Below, in pieces: positions 54,705 to 64,000 of a stretch of DNA of 64,000 nt. Under the pieces are notes generated by a model that did not search any database, was not told where the DNA came from, and saw only the letters and a program-made list of their open reading frames with translations. Where the stretch lies: the NCBI GenBank assembly GCA_011319805.1, contig SJRY01000316.1, forward strand, positions 18,290 to 82,289. The letters are read 5' to 3'. How positions within the stretch are numbered: position 1 is the stretch's first letter; every line of letters begins with the position of its first letter. Both the position numbers and the translations under genes were made by a program. The DNA is from Macrocybe gigantea (taxonomy: Eukaryota; Basidiomycota; Agaricomycetes; Agaricales; Callistosporiaceae).

Positions 54705-56100
54705 TCATCTCTCAAGCAAGGTATGCGCGCTATCATCCGTAGTGTCGGGTTCCTCGAATGAGGCGGCCTTGGAAATAGGAAGAATAGACGGAGGAAGTTC
54801 AGGAAGGGGCAAAGAAGGTAACGGCAATACCACCGAAGGGAGGATGGTCGGAAGGATCGTTGGGAGCGGGAGACCGATGAGTCCTGGACCACCTCCAACT
54901 GGGCTTGAGCTTGGTTGCGGTACAATGAGCGAGCTGTCTGAGGGAAGGTCGGACACGACGGAGGTGCTCGGCAGAGGATCCGTAGAACTGCTCGTCAAAG
55001 AGCCCACGTTTGTTGCAGTCACGGCGGTGCTCGGAGCCGAGGTGGGTTCCACCAAAACAGTAGAACCTGAGGAAGCCGCAGAGGTTGATATCTGTATGGC
55101 GGTTGCTGGCTCTGAGTGTTCAACATTGCGCGAAATTGAGGATGCTGGTCCGATCGTGGTCGGTCGCGGAGCCACAGTGGTTCGGACGTCCACTACCTTC
55201 AAAGCTTCGTTGACGATTTTGGGAATCAAAAGCAAGAATAACGCGAAAAGCTGGGCGCTCACTTTTATCGTCGGTGTCCTTAGGTTGCGGGGCAACTTCA
55301 CTTTCGGGCTTCTCGGTTTCCGCTGGCGACGCTCAGAAGGGATATTAGCTGCTGTATTAGAACTTGTCGTCTTCTCTTGAGTGCCTGTATGGATAGTCAA
55401 TGTAAGATAACTTGGCTCCGTAGATCGGGACGAACTTCACCACCTGCGACAGGCGTGGATCCCTCGTCTTCTGCGGATGACAGGCGAAAGCACACTGCTC
55501 ACGATGGAGGACAGACCCGTAGGCAAAGGAAGGACGTTTGTCAGGACTGAGGTTATACCCAACACGCCCGAAGTAACGGGGAGTATGATGCCGCCGCCAT
55601 TGTTCGCCGGTTTCGAAGGGGCGGCGGTTGGTGCTGGCTCATCGGGGCTCGACGTAGGGCCCTTTCCATCGTTGCTAGGCGCTCCCCCGACTGGGATCGG
55701 AAGTGAGAAAGGGAGGGATGTACACGATGTACACCCGCGTAATGTTCCTGTCATCTCAGAAAACATGAACTTCAACAATCGGTCGATCGATGTCCTCGGC
55801 GTTCAGAGTTCCCGCATCGTGATGATCGTTCCGTACGCCCAGGTTCGTCCCCGCCGGCCTAGGCCGACAAACAGCGCATCAAAGCTCTTCTTGGGCGCGA
55901 ACGACCCCAGCGCCGCCCAACGTCGCGAGGTACAGGGGAGTCGCCACAGACAGCTGACGGCCTGTGAACTCGGACAATTTCACGTAGTCGAAGGGTTGCC
56001 GCGGTTTCGGTTGTACGGATATGACCTTGGCCGCTGTGCTCGCATTCTGGATGCTGTTGAGGATGGAAATGGAAAAGTCGCCCGAGGCGTCCGTTCGTAG
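54705..56100 (-). CDS. Possible secreted or surface Ser/Thr/Pro-rich protein, exons uncertain
   Basis: The minus-strand open frame 55400-54705 has a hydrophobic segment (LFALFLLLIPKIVNEAL), then a long Ser/Thr/Pro-rich part with PTILPTILPSVVLPLPSLPL. An upstream frame (55778-55437) has similar composition (VLGITSVLTNVLPLPTGLSS), and 56100-55870 encodes YQSSTEVGLRTDASGDFSIS. Splicing between them is not resolved. The plus-strand frame 54640-55380 overlaps and is probably a shadow. Confidence 0.35.
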
Positions 56101-56924
56101 TCCGACCTCAGTCGATGACTGGTAGCCTACTAGGATGCGTTATGGAGGTGGCACATCGGATATGAAACCAAGTGCCTGGATGCCTTTCACTGGATACTAC
56201 ATGATCGGGGCCACGCCGCTACTGACCGCCTCTCGTTGCTGTGGATGAAGCGTGCTGACTACACACAGTACGCCGGGAAAACCTCGTCATTGTCAGTGGA
56301 CCTGTGCCCCCAGTCGTAGGCAAGGACTGGCCTGGTGCGGAAGTTGGGCTGGAAAGGCTGCATCGGGACACACACCAAAGGGAGGCAAAACGACCGGCAG
56401 TATGCGAGTGGCCTCGCATAGGACGGAGAAGACATTGCGTCGAACAGACGAGGAGTGGAAGGGCGCAGAGGCTCATGCCCAGATACGGCGCGTGCAAGGA
56501 GACAGGAAGGTGGATACGAGTAAGACAGGGGGGAAGGGTATGTGGACCTGCCGCCCCATCCCAACGGAGAGGTAAAGGCATATATAAGGCCAGCAAAGAG
56601 ATGCAGAAGGCATGGCTTTAGCAGGGCAGTCCGGAGAAGAATGTGAGCGGGGAAGGCAGGGAGAAGGATGTACTGATGTATGCTAGGAACGAGGCTGGGC
56701 GATGAGGATTGTGCCATCGAAAGTCCTATGATGCAAACCATTGGGGCAGGCGAGCTTCGATGAGACAGACAACAGAGAGTGAGGAGCGGCCAATTGCATC
56801 CGTTAGGGGTATATATCTTGTGCCCAAATTATGTCGTCATCCTCTATAAGGATCTATTTCTGTATCTCTACAAAACATAGTTAGTCGGCGGGGCTACAAG
56901 ACTTAGAACTGAAACATACGTATA
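56101..56924. other. No supported gene
   Basis: Overlapping open frames occur on both strands (56252-56621 plus, 56741-56219 minus) without domains or splice logic. I see nothing convincing. Confidence 0.4.
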
Positions 56925-56929
56925 GTGTC

Positions 56930-57085
56930 CCCTTTGACAACAGAATGCCTCGAGGCATTTAGAAACAAAAGAACTGCACGAGCGGACGATGTGGAGGCCA
57001 TGTCGTTGGCGAGAAGATGAGACTGCCGATGAGACGGAGACACTGGACAGCACAAAGCACTGGCCAGTGTCAATGTCGGTGGTGG
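56930..57085 (-). repeat. Dispersed repeat copy 1 (with CACTGGCCAGTG palindrome)
   Basis: It shares with 58405-58525 the blocks GACACTGGCCAGTGCTTTG, GTCCAGTGTCTCC and, at the far end, GGGGAYACTATACGT. The order and orientation are the same, with internal length differences. It lies at the end of the coiled-coil pseudogene. Confidence 0.65.
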
Positions 57086-57089
57086 GCAC

Positions 57090-58023
57090 CATCCTTGAGA
57101 AAGAGTCGAGCTTGCTTTCCTGAGATCGCCCATCAGCTGTGTGATACGTTCATTGGACGACTTGAGCTCTTCTCCAAGCTCTTTTCCACTCGCAAGAGCT
57201 TGTTCGGCCTTGTCAGCTCTCTCGACAGCAAGCGCGCGCTCTTCCTCCAACGCCTCCACCTGCCCTTCGACCTCCCTGATGCAGCGCGAGCTGTCGAGTC
57301 GGAGTCTTTCGCCTTCCTCTCCGCCGCCTCAGCCTTATTCTCCAACTCCTTAATGATCGCGCTGACACCCTGCTCGACCTCTGCCATGCGATCTTTCCAC
57401 CGTTCCTTGTCTCTTGCCCTCTCGTCTTTCTCTTTCCGAAGGGCATCTTCTGCATCTTCTCTGTCCCGGGAACACTTGGCGAGTTCTTCCTTGACGTGGT
57501 CCAACATTTCCTCTAGGCTCGCCTTTTCTTCGACCCATTTTTCGCCTCCGACGTCCTCCCCCACATTACCTAGTGCCGTTCCTCCAACACTGACACACCT
57601 ATTCGAGCCACCACTCAACCGCCTAACACTCTGATTGCTTGAAACCGAAGGCGTGCTGGCCATGGTATTAGCCTTCTTCTCCTCTTCTAGCTTGCGCAAC
57701 CATTCCAACAGAATCTCATTCGCCTCTTGAAGTCGCCGGTTCAAGCCGTGCAGGTAATTGTTGAGCCTTCCAGCATTGAAGCGGCCCACGCCATGTCCGA
57801 GTGTCCCTGCACCAAACCCCATGGCGGGGTCGAGCGACGTGTTCACGCGGTGGTGAGTCATCAGGTCGTGCGAGGACGCAGTGGAGACAAATGACGCGCG
57901 ATCAGCGGCACCATCGTATGGCGAAAGATTGTTAGGCGTGGTTCACTGCATGCGTGTCTGTTGAGCAGCGTCCCCTGGATCTGGAGAAGATCCTGAATCT
58001 GACGTGCCAGGAGAAGGAACCAT
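57090..58023 (-). pseudogene. Coiled-coil protein fragment with one TGA and a frameshift
   Basis: From ATG at 58023-58021 the frame reads MVPSPGTSDSGSSPDPGD, meets TGA near 57945 (Arg expected), and continues through SPYDGAADRASFVSTASS and GHGVGRFNAGRLNNYLHGLN. A long Glu/Lys/Arg-rich coiled coil follows (57860-57330). Near 57290 the heptad pattern moves to another frame (REVEGQVEALEEERALAVER), so a 1-nt indel is likely. It ends in the dispersed repeat at 57085. The N-terminal style recalls large fungal coiled-coil proteins of the centrosomin/Mto1 type, but that is recognition by style only. It looks like a truncated copy rather than a functional gene. Confidence 0.55.
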
Positions 58024-58101
58024 CGTTTGCGCCAATGGATGAGAAGCACGAGGCCTATTGGCTGCAATTCTTGGCCGCGGCGTGACGCCAGCAAAAGCTC
58101 A

Positions 58102-58330
58102 CTAACATACATCGTCGTCGATGCCCTTGCCCTGTTTGACCGTCATAGTCGTCCGAGTTATCATCGGCGGCCTCTCCTCCTGAACGATGGTATGACAGGA
58201 ATTCGGACCTGTTTGTAGGAGTATGTCAGAAGGCACCACCATGCGTCGGACAGTCCGTAAGGAATAGAAACCTACGACATCCTCATTGTCAGGAATGACA
58301 ACATTGTCATCACTCCTCATCATGTTCGGA
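58102..58330 (-). other. Short open exon-like segment of unknown identity
   Basis: The minus strand reads NVVIPDNEDVVGFYSLRTVR then ITRTTMTVKQGKGIDDDVC. It could be an exon of a gene continuous with the coiled-coil fragment downstream; the splice sites are not settled. Confidence 0.25.
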
Positions 58331-58404
58331 TCCCAGAATAGGGAATAGCTTCTATCGAGTTCAAATCGTCGTCGTAGGCAGGAAAAGACATGGTAACCAA
58401 GAGT

Positions 58405-58525
58405 GAAGACGTATAGTATCCCCTTCAGCAACGGGACGGACGATGTAGAAGCCGTCGGATAAGAGGAGAATATGTAGTGAGGAGACACTGGACGGCGCAA
58501 AGCACTGGCCAGTGTCGAGCTGGCC
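58405..58525 (-). repeat. Dispersed repeat copy 2
   Basis: Homologous to 56930-57085 with internal deletions. It contains GACACTGGCCAGTGCTTTG and GTCCAGTGTCTCC on the minus strand. Confidence 0.65.
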
Positions 58526-58978
58526 ACAAGCCGATGAGTACTATAGCAGACAAAGAGACCACAATGCAACGTACAATAATTCTTCGCCGTCATCGCAACC
58601 AGACCAAGGACAGGATTCCGGTACCAGGATAAGCTACCGAAGAAAAGCACAGATATCTTCTGCACGACGCAAGCATCGTACAGTAGATGGATGTGGAAGT
58701 CAGTGCATGAACTGGCACTGACGATGTTTGCACTACGAGCTTGATGTTATTTGTTGGTGTTTGATTGGAACGTCGGCAAGCTGTGACGCTCTGTTCGTCG
58801 TTTACAGCACAATTTGCATCGTAATGCACACATAGGCAGCGTATATATCGAACAATGGTACAAGGACTAGGGCGAGTGATGTTGTAACATGTTGCGAAAA
58901 TACTTCCAAGCCTCAAGATCAGGTGCAGCCTGGCCCGTCTTGATCGTGATAACTTCTTCGACGGTCTTCACTCGTTTA

Positions 58979-60907
58979 TCATATTTCTGCAGCTGTCATG
59001 AAAAGGAGGACACTATGGAAAGGGATGGAACTCACACGTTGACGCCGGGATCGGGAGCTTACAGCTATTTGACGTTGAGTAGTGTACCCGACGATGCGCT
59101 TGGCAGCCTCGGCATTCGTTTCAACTCTCAGAGCTCCAGTCAAAAACTTAGGTTGAGCCCAAGCCCAAGCTTCTCGGGACCGCTCGAGCTGGAAAAATAA
59201 CAGGCCTTGAAGATAGCCTTCCGAAACATCTGGAAGCCCCCAACCACCTTCATCATGGCGATCGTGGAGCATGTCATCGTAGATCCTTTGGATGATGATC
59301 TTGTTCCAGCGGCGACCTTGATAGCCGGCATGGAAATCAAGTTGAGAAGTCGCAGGTGGGACTTCAGCGCCCACTTCACAAGCTGTTACGGATTCTAATG
59401 GAGCTGGTATGTAATCGATGAAATCTTCAGCGGTAGGCTTATCGTGAATAGCACGCCATCGTCGCCTAACGGTATCCTTAAGAATGTCACCTCAGATCTG
59501 AACTCAAAATTAGTGGATAAGGGTACATACTTTCCACTCCCTATCAACCACCGTTGGTATAGTAGCTTGTTGTGCTTTGATTTGATTTCGCTTCGCAGCT
59601 ATCCCGGTCGCGGCCCTCCTCCTCCGCAGACCGCCGGAAACTTCCACCTGTTGAACTGCAAGCTTCTTCAGGGCTTCCTGAAATGCTAACATGATGATCT
59701 CGGGTGAAAGTGTCTGTTCAGCACCCAAAGGCGGATGTGGCCGAGCAGCGTTAGGAGATGCTGCAGCATTAGGTTGCAAGGGTACTGAAGTTGGCATAGA
59801 GTTTTCAGGAGCGCGGGGTGACTGGGGAGGTGTGGAAGAGGGCTGTAGAGGAACGATTCCAAGGGATGGTCCTGGATTCTGCAGGATGCCCAGAAGGCGA
59901 GATCAGCTCCCTGATATCCGGGAGTGAGATAGCTTTGTTGGGGTCTCCTGCCCCACTATCGTTGTTGGAGCTGGGTGGGATGACCTCTATTGCTGATTTA
60001 AAATGTTGGCACATAGTAAAAAAAGTGACATACGGTCTCGAGGTGTTTCTGCAACAGAAGGATTTCATTATCCCGGTCAGACTAGATGCATGCATTAGCA
60101 ACAACATTGCAATAGGCCAATAAAACTCACCATTGTACGCTCATGGTCAACACACAGCATTTCTACTTCTTCCTGTAGCTCTATGAGGCAAAAATTGGGG
60201 ATATTATAGTCACAGAGTACACACCAGAGCCTTCTTTGCTTGCGATTCCACTCATGCCCTGTCCTCCTCCTTAGACAGATGTTAGCATCATCATTTCGGA
60301 CGAGAACATGAACCTTACTAGTGCCTGGTAAGCAGAGCGCAAGCGGTCAACCTCATTTTCTGACTGGTAGATGTGGTCAATCATTTGTTTCTCGGTATCA
60401 GTGTTTTGTTGGATAAATTCATTCTTGAGGTTCTGTATCTCCTGCTGATGGCAAGCCTCAGCAGCTTTCAAGCTTTCCGTCATCGCTTTGCATTCAGCCT
60501 TCTTCAACTCCAGCTCAGCATACAAGACATGTAGGCTCTGTTGTATGGTGCTCTTCTCGACCCTTTGTTGCACAGAGTGTAGGACATGTTTTTCTTTGGA
60601 AATGCGCAAACTTTCGCATAGCTGGTAAAGAAATGTGACTAATTTAGTTGCATATGAAAAAAGGCACAAACACATGTTATCCATCTGAATGTGACTAGGG
60701 CCTGCTATAGCAACATGTTTTCAGAAGGTAAATTCCGTTTCCTGAGTGGAGATCAGATATGTCGGCTGACGAATAAGTGCAACATACCTCAGGCACTTGC
60801 CCACGTTTATATAGTATAAGCTCTTGTCCAGCATGGCTATCAGAATGCGGTGGCATTCCTGCTGCCTCTTCCGGTATAAGTAGCTCGGAATCATTGGACT
60901 GTGACAT
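58979..60907 (-). CDS. Coiled-coil hypothetical protein, multi-exon, Agaricomycete style
   Basis: It starts at 60907 (MSQSNDSELLIPEEAAGMPP). Exon 1 ends at GTATGT near 60790. The second main exon has a strong coiled coil (ELELKKAECKAMTESLKAAE to about 60330). Small exons follow (ELQEEVEMLCVDHERTM near 60150; DNEILLLQKHLE near 60060), then a Pro/Ser/Asn-rich exon ending REWK near 59540 (GTATGT). The last exons (59374-58979) read HDEGGWGLPDVSEGYLQGLL and EAWAWAQPKFLTGALRVETN, a block I associate with a multicopy Agaricomycete family of unknown function. Introns are short GT-AG. Not every junction was verified, so exon limits are approximate. Confidence 0.5.
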
Positions 60908-61298
60908 GGAATCGTGAAAGTCTTGAAAGGTTGAAGAAGTTCATCAGAAGTTGAAGTGTGAAGTGTAAGGAGTGTGGTTCTAGAATTAGAGAAAGCACAA
61001 AGTCAGAGCAAGGGTTTAAGTCAATGAAAGATGGCAATTGCAATGGCCACGTCTGAGGAGGAATGCAGCGCAAGGGCAAATATTATATTCCCCTCAATTG
61101 TTGTTTCTATTGTTTGGTATTCAGAGCCTGATGCAATCCAAGGAAGGGAACTGAATTATTGTCCTTTTGTTCCAATCTTGGCATCATTTGATCTAAGGGT
61201 AGATGACACAGCGTAACCTTCTCCGTAAGGTCAGTATGTCCTTGGCATAGAAAGGAGAGGTACTTGGTAATGAGGGTATATCCACCACAAGGTTTAGC
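60908..61298. other. No supported gene
   Basis: Non-coding sequence between the coiled-coil gene start and the left arm of the palindrome. It would hold the promoter of the minus-strand gene. Confidence 0.4.
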
Positions 61299-62615
61299 CA
61301 GAATGGAAAGAGACAATTGTGATATTGTAATGAAGATTATACAATCAGATTACTGATCCCTTAGTTCATACTGCCAGTTCCACAGGAAGAGGAGTACGAT
61401 GTCGACCTTGAAAGCAACGAATCCATGGCATGATCCTGACATTGAGACTGTCAAAAAATCATAATTTCTGATATTTGCAAATTTACCTTGGCAGTTTACT
61501 GTCAAGGAGTCGCACATCGGATGGTCTGAGATTGACAAGTGATCCCTGGTGCTGCACCGATGCTCGCATTATGACTAGATCACCTTGTATACCAAGCAAT
61601 CCATTATGAGGAAGTCTAACGTGTCGCTTGAAGAAAACACAAAAGAGAGAAGTGCATTGCCGAACAGTGATGCGAAGGAAGAAGTCATGAACATGACTCT
61701 GTATCGGTGTGTCATCTAGGACATCTTTGACATATGGATATCGTGAACCTGAAGGGCAAGAAACCAGTGAATGGGTGTGGACCAAAACGTTGATAGGATT
61801 GGTATTATGAGAAGAGTACAGACGACTCCTGAGAAAGATGCTGCGAGTGCGCTATTTGTTGCTGATGAGCACGCGCTGGCATATGTCAACAAGAAGAAGA
61901 TGTACCTTAAGAGGAGAAAGGTATCAGCATCGATTTACCATGGTATGATGGAGAGAATGTGCGAAGAAGGCAGTTATATGGTTATATATGCATGTATAGA
62001 TCTTCATGTTGACAGGCAATGCAACAGGGGCGTCCATCACAGACAAAGGCCATAACTAGCATAAGGGAGAAGCCAATTGTTCCTTGATGGATGTATTGGC
62101 TTCGTCGTAACCTCCTTCCATCAACTGATTATGAGCAATGAAGAACAGATAAGTCAAGATCTACCCACTTGAATAACTCAGTGCTGGCACCATCGTCGCC
62201 CCATTCTGTCGAATTACAATGAGAAATGGAGTAGATGGATCAGGGTCAACCCAGTTAATGACAAATAGCTCTTTTGTACCGAAAAAAGAACAATAGAGCA
62301 GCAGAAAGGCTGCAGTTGATGGGTAGGTCTTGCTTCGGAATTGCTTGAGCAGCTGAAGGGTATCTACACGGGTCGGTAGTGAGTCGGAAGTTGATTCAAC
62401 CAAACAGCAAGCATCTGGTTGAGCCGATGCAAGTGGAGGGAGGGAGGAGCGTAAGGTAGAAGACACCCATATCCTGCAAACATCATGTGTCATTACTTGG
62501 CCATGACAGAATCAACCAAAACGGGTGTCCGGACACGAAGACGCTGCGATATGAAGAACAAGTGCTTTATTGTGAAATCAGACACCCCTTTGTCCTCGAG
62601 TTGAGTTCCATGGCT
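61299..62615 (-). repeat. Left arm of large inverted repeat with gene fragment
   Basis: 1317 nt that are the reverse complement of 62687-64000. The two differences I found are 1-nt homopolymer changes (GGGG at 62027-62030 versus CCC at 63271-63273; CCC at 61358-61360 versus GG near 63941). The minus strand carries coding-like blocks: 62493-62161 (PDACCLVESTSDSLPTRVDT; ELFVINWVDPDPSTPFLIVI) and 61785-61483 (YVKDVLDDTPIQSHVHDFFL; GDLVIMRASVQHQGSLVNLR). The latter resembles a small beta-barrel such as an OB fold, a low-confidence guess. Confidence 0.9.
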
Positions 62616-62686
62616 GCAGATCCAGGAGGGATAAGGAAACGGTCTGATTTTTTGTTAGTTATTTCATCATTACTGTTTATATTTCA
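62616..62686. other. 71-nt spacer of the inverted repeat
   Basis: This is the only unique sequence between the arms. The arm ends are CCATGGCT and AGCCATGG. Confidence 0.85.
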
Positions 62687-64000
62687 AGCCATGGAACTCA
62701 ACTCGAGGACAAAGGGGTGTCTGATTTCACAATAAAGCACTTGTTCTTCATATCGCAGCGTCTTCGTGTCCGGACACCCGTTTTGGTTGATTCTGTCATG
62801 GCCAAGTAATGACACATGATGTTTGCAGGATATGGGTGTCTTCTACCTTACGCTCCTCCTCCCTCCACTTGCATCGGCTCAACCAGATGCTTGCTGTTTG
62901 GTTGAATCAACTTCCGACTCACTACCGACCCGTGTAGATACCCTTCAGCTGCTCAAGCAATTCCGAAGCAAGACCTACCCATCAACTGCAGCCTTTCTGC
63001 TGCTCTATTGTTCTTTTTTCGGTACAAAAGAGCTATTTGTCATTAACTGGGTTGACCCTGATCCATCTACTCCATTTCTCATTGTAATTCGACAGAATGG
63101 GGCGACGATGGTGCCAGCACTGAGTTATTCAAGTGGGTAGATCTTGACTTATCTGTTCTTCATTGCTCATAATCAGTTGATGGAAGGAGGTTACGACGAA
63201 GCCAATACATCCATCAAGGAACAATTGGCTTCTCCCTTATGCTAGTTATGGCCTTTGTCTGTGATGGACGCCCTGTTGCATTGCCTGTCAACATGAAGAT
63301 CTATACATGCATATATAACCATATAACTGCCTTCTTCGCACATTCTCTCCATCATACCATGGTAAATCGATGCTGATACCTTTCTCCTCTTAAGGTACAT
63401 CTTCTTCTTGTTGACATATGCCAGCGCGTGCTCATCAGCAACAAATAGCGCACTCGCAGCATCTTTCTCAGGAGTCGTCTGTACTCTTCTCATAATACCA
63501 ATCCTATCAACGTTTTGGTCCACACCCATTCACTGGTTTCTTGCCCTTCAGGTTCACGATATCCATATGTCAAAGATGTCCTAGATGACACACCGATACA
63601 GAGTCATGTTCATGACTTCTTCCTTCGCATCACTGTTCGGCAATGCACTTCTCTCTTTTGTGTTTTCTTCAAGCGACACGTTAGACTTCCTCATAATGGA
63701 TTGCTTGGTATACAAGGTGATCTAGTCATAATGCGAGCATCGGTGCAGCACCAGGGATCACTTGTCAATCTCAGACCATCCGATGTGCGACTCCTTGACA
63801 GTAAACTGCCAAGGTAAATTTGCAAATATCAGAAATTATGATTTTTTGACAGTCTCAATGTCAGGATCATGCCATGGATTCGTTGCTTTCAAGGTCGACA
63901 TCGTACTCCTCTTCCTGTGGAACTGGCAGTATGAACTAAGGATCAGTAATCTGATTGTATAATCTTCATTACAATATCACAATTGTCTCTTTCCATTCTG
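62687..64000 (+). repeat. Right arm of large inverted repeat (runs past window end)
   Basis: Mirror copy of 61299-62615. The same coding-like blocks occur on the plus strand at 62823-63140 and 63515-63817, with splice-like junctions (TTTGCAG at about 62829, CCCTTCAG at about 63550, AAGGTAAATT near 63815). The arm is still matching at the window end, so its true length is unknown. Confidence 0.9.

Noticed and set aside
54640..55380. 246-codon plus-strand frame
   Set aside because: The opposite strand gives a more protein-like Ser/Thr/Pro-rich sequence with a hydrophobic segment. The plus frame has no domain and is probably its shadow.
1..64000. CRISPR arrays, bacterial operons, riboswitches or rRNA genes
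   Set aside because: Spliced genes, chromodomain retrotransposons and TIR elements show eukaryotic DNA. The only regular tandem array is the 11-bp minisatellite at 53224-53300, which lacks spacers.

Overview
The window looks like transposon-rich, probably silenced, chromatin of an Agaricomycete-type basidiomycete. Supporting signs are short GT-AG introns of about 51-73 nt, chromodomain Ty3/gypsy elements, a PIF/Harbinger element, a Tc1/mariner-like element, and Agaricomycete-style kinase and coiled-coil genes. I cannot name the genus.

Layout. 1-9868 holds two copies of Ty3/gypsy family A in opposite orientation: a minus-strand copy (A1) with a 5'-truncated plus-strand copy (A3, 6196-9364) inside it. 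A1 is also split by a 2.6-kb non-autonomous terminal-inverted-repeat (TIR) element at 1278-3890. 9869 to about 23332 is a second Ty3/gypsy family (C). It is cut by two solo A LTRs and by a Tc1/mariner-like transposon (14974-17793), and it carries a spliced antisense gene for a Cys-cluster protein between pol and the 3' LTR. 23333-25747 is AT-rich with a decayed transposon protein. 25748-32268 is a full-length family A element (A2, minus). 32269-42990 is a minus-strand family B copy split by a complete plus-strand B element (34650-41815, TSD GGTAC), itself hit by a solo A LTR. 44549-46362 is another TIR element (TSD GGTTGGGC). 46478-49029 is the clearest intact gene, a six-exon, 760-residue kinase-like protein. 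49641-52957 is a PIF/Harbinger element with a broken transposase and an intact Myb/SANT-like partner gene. 53500-61300 carries weaker hypothetical and coiled-coil genes. 61299-64000 is a nearly perfect inverted repeat of at least 1.3 kb per arm around a 71-nt spacer, running off the window edge.

How it fits together. Both chromodomain families (A and B) show an 11-nt match between the predicted RNA start in the LTR and the sequence 2 nt inside the 5' LTR, the Tf1-type self-priming layout. All three families have a canonical -1 slippery heptamer just before the gag stop. Nearly all the in-frame stops I examined in the transposons are TGA where an Arg CGA codon is expected, and the two B LTRs differ mainly at CpG sites, so the elements are decaying by CpG deamination. 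The kinase gene and the Harbinger Myb gene lack such stops.
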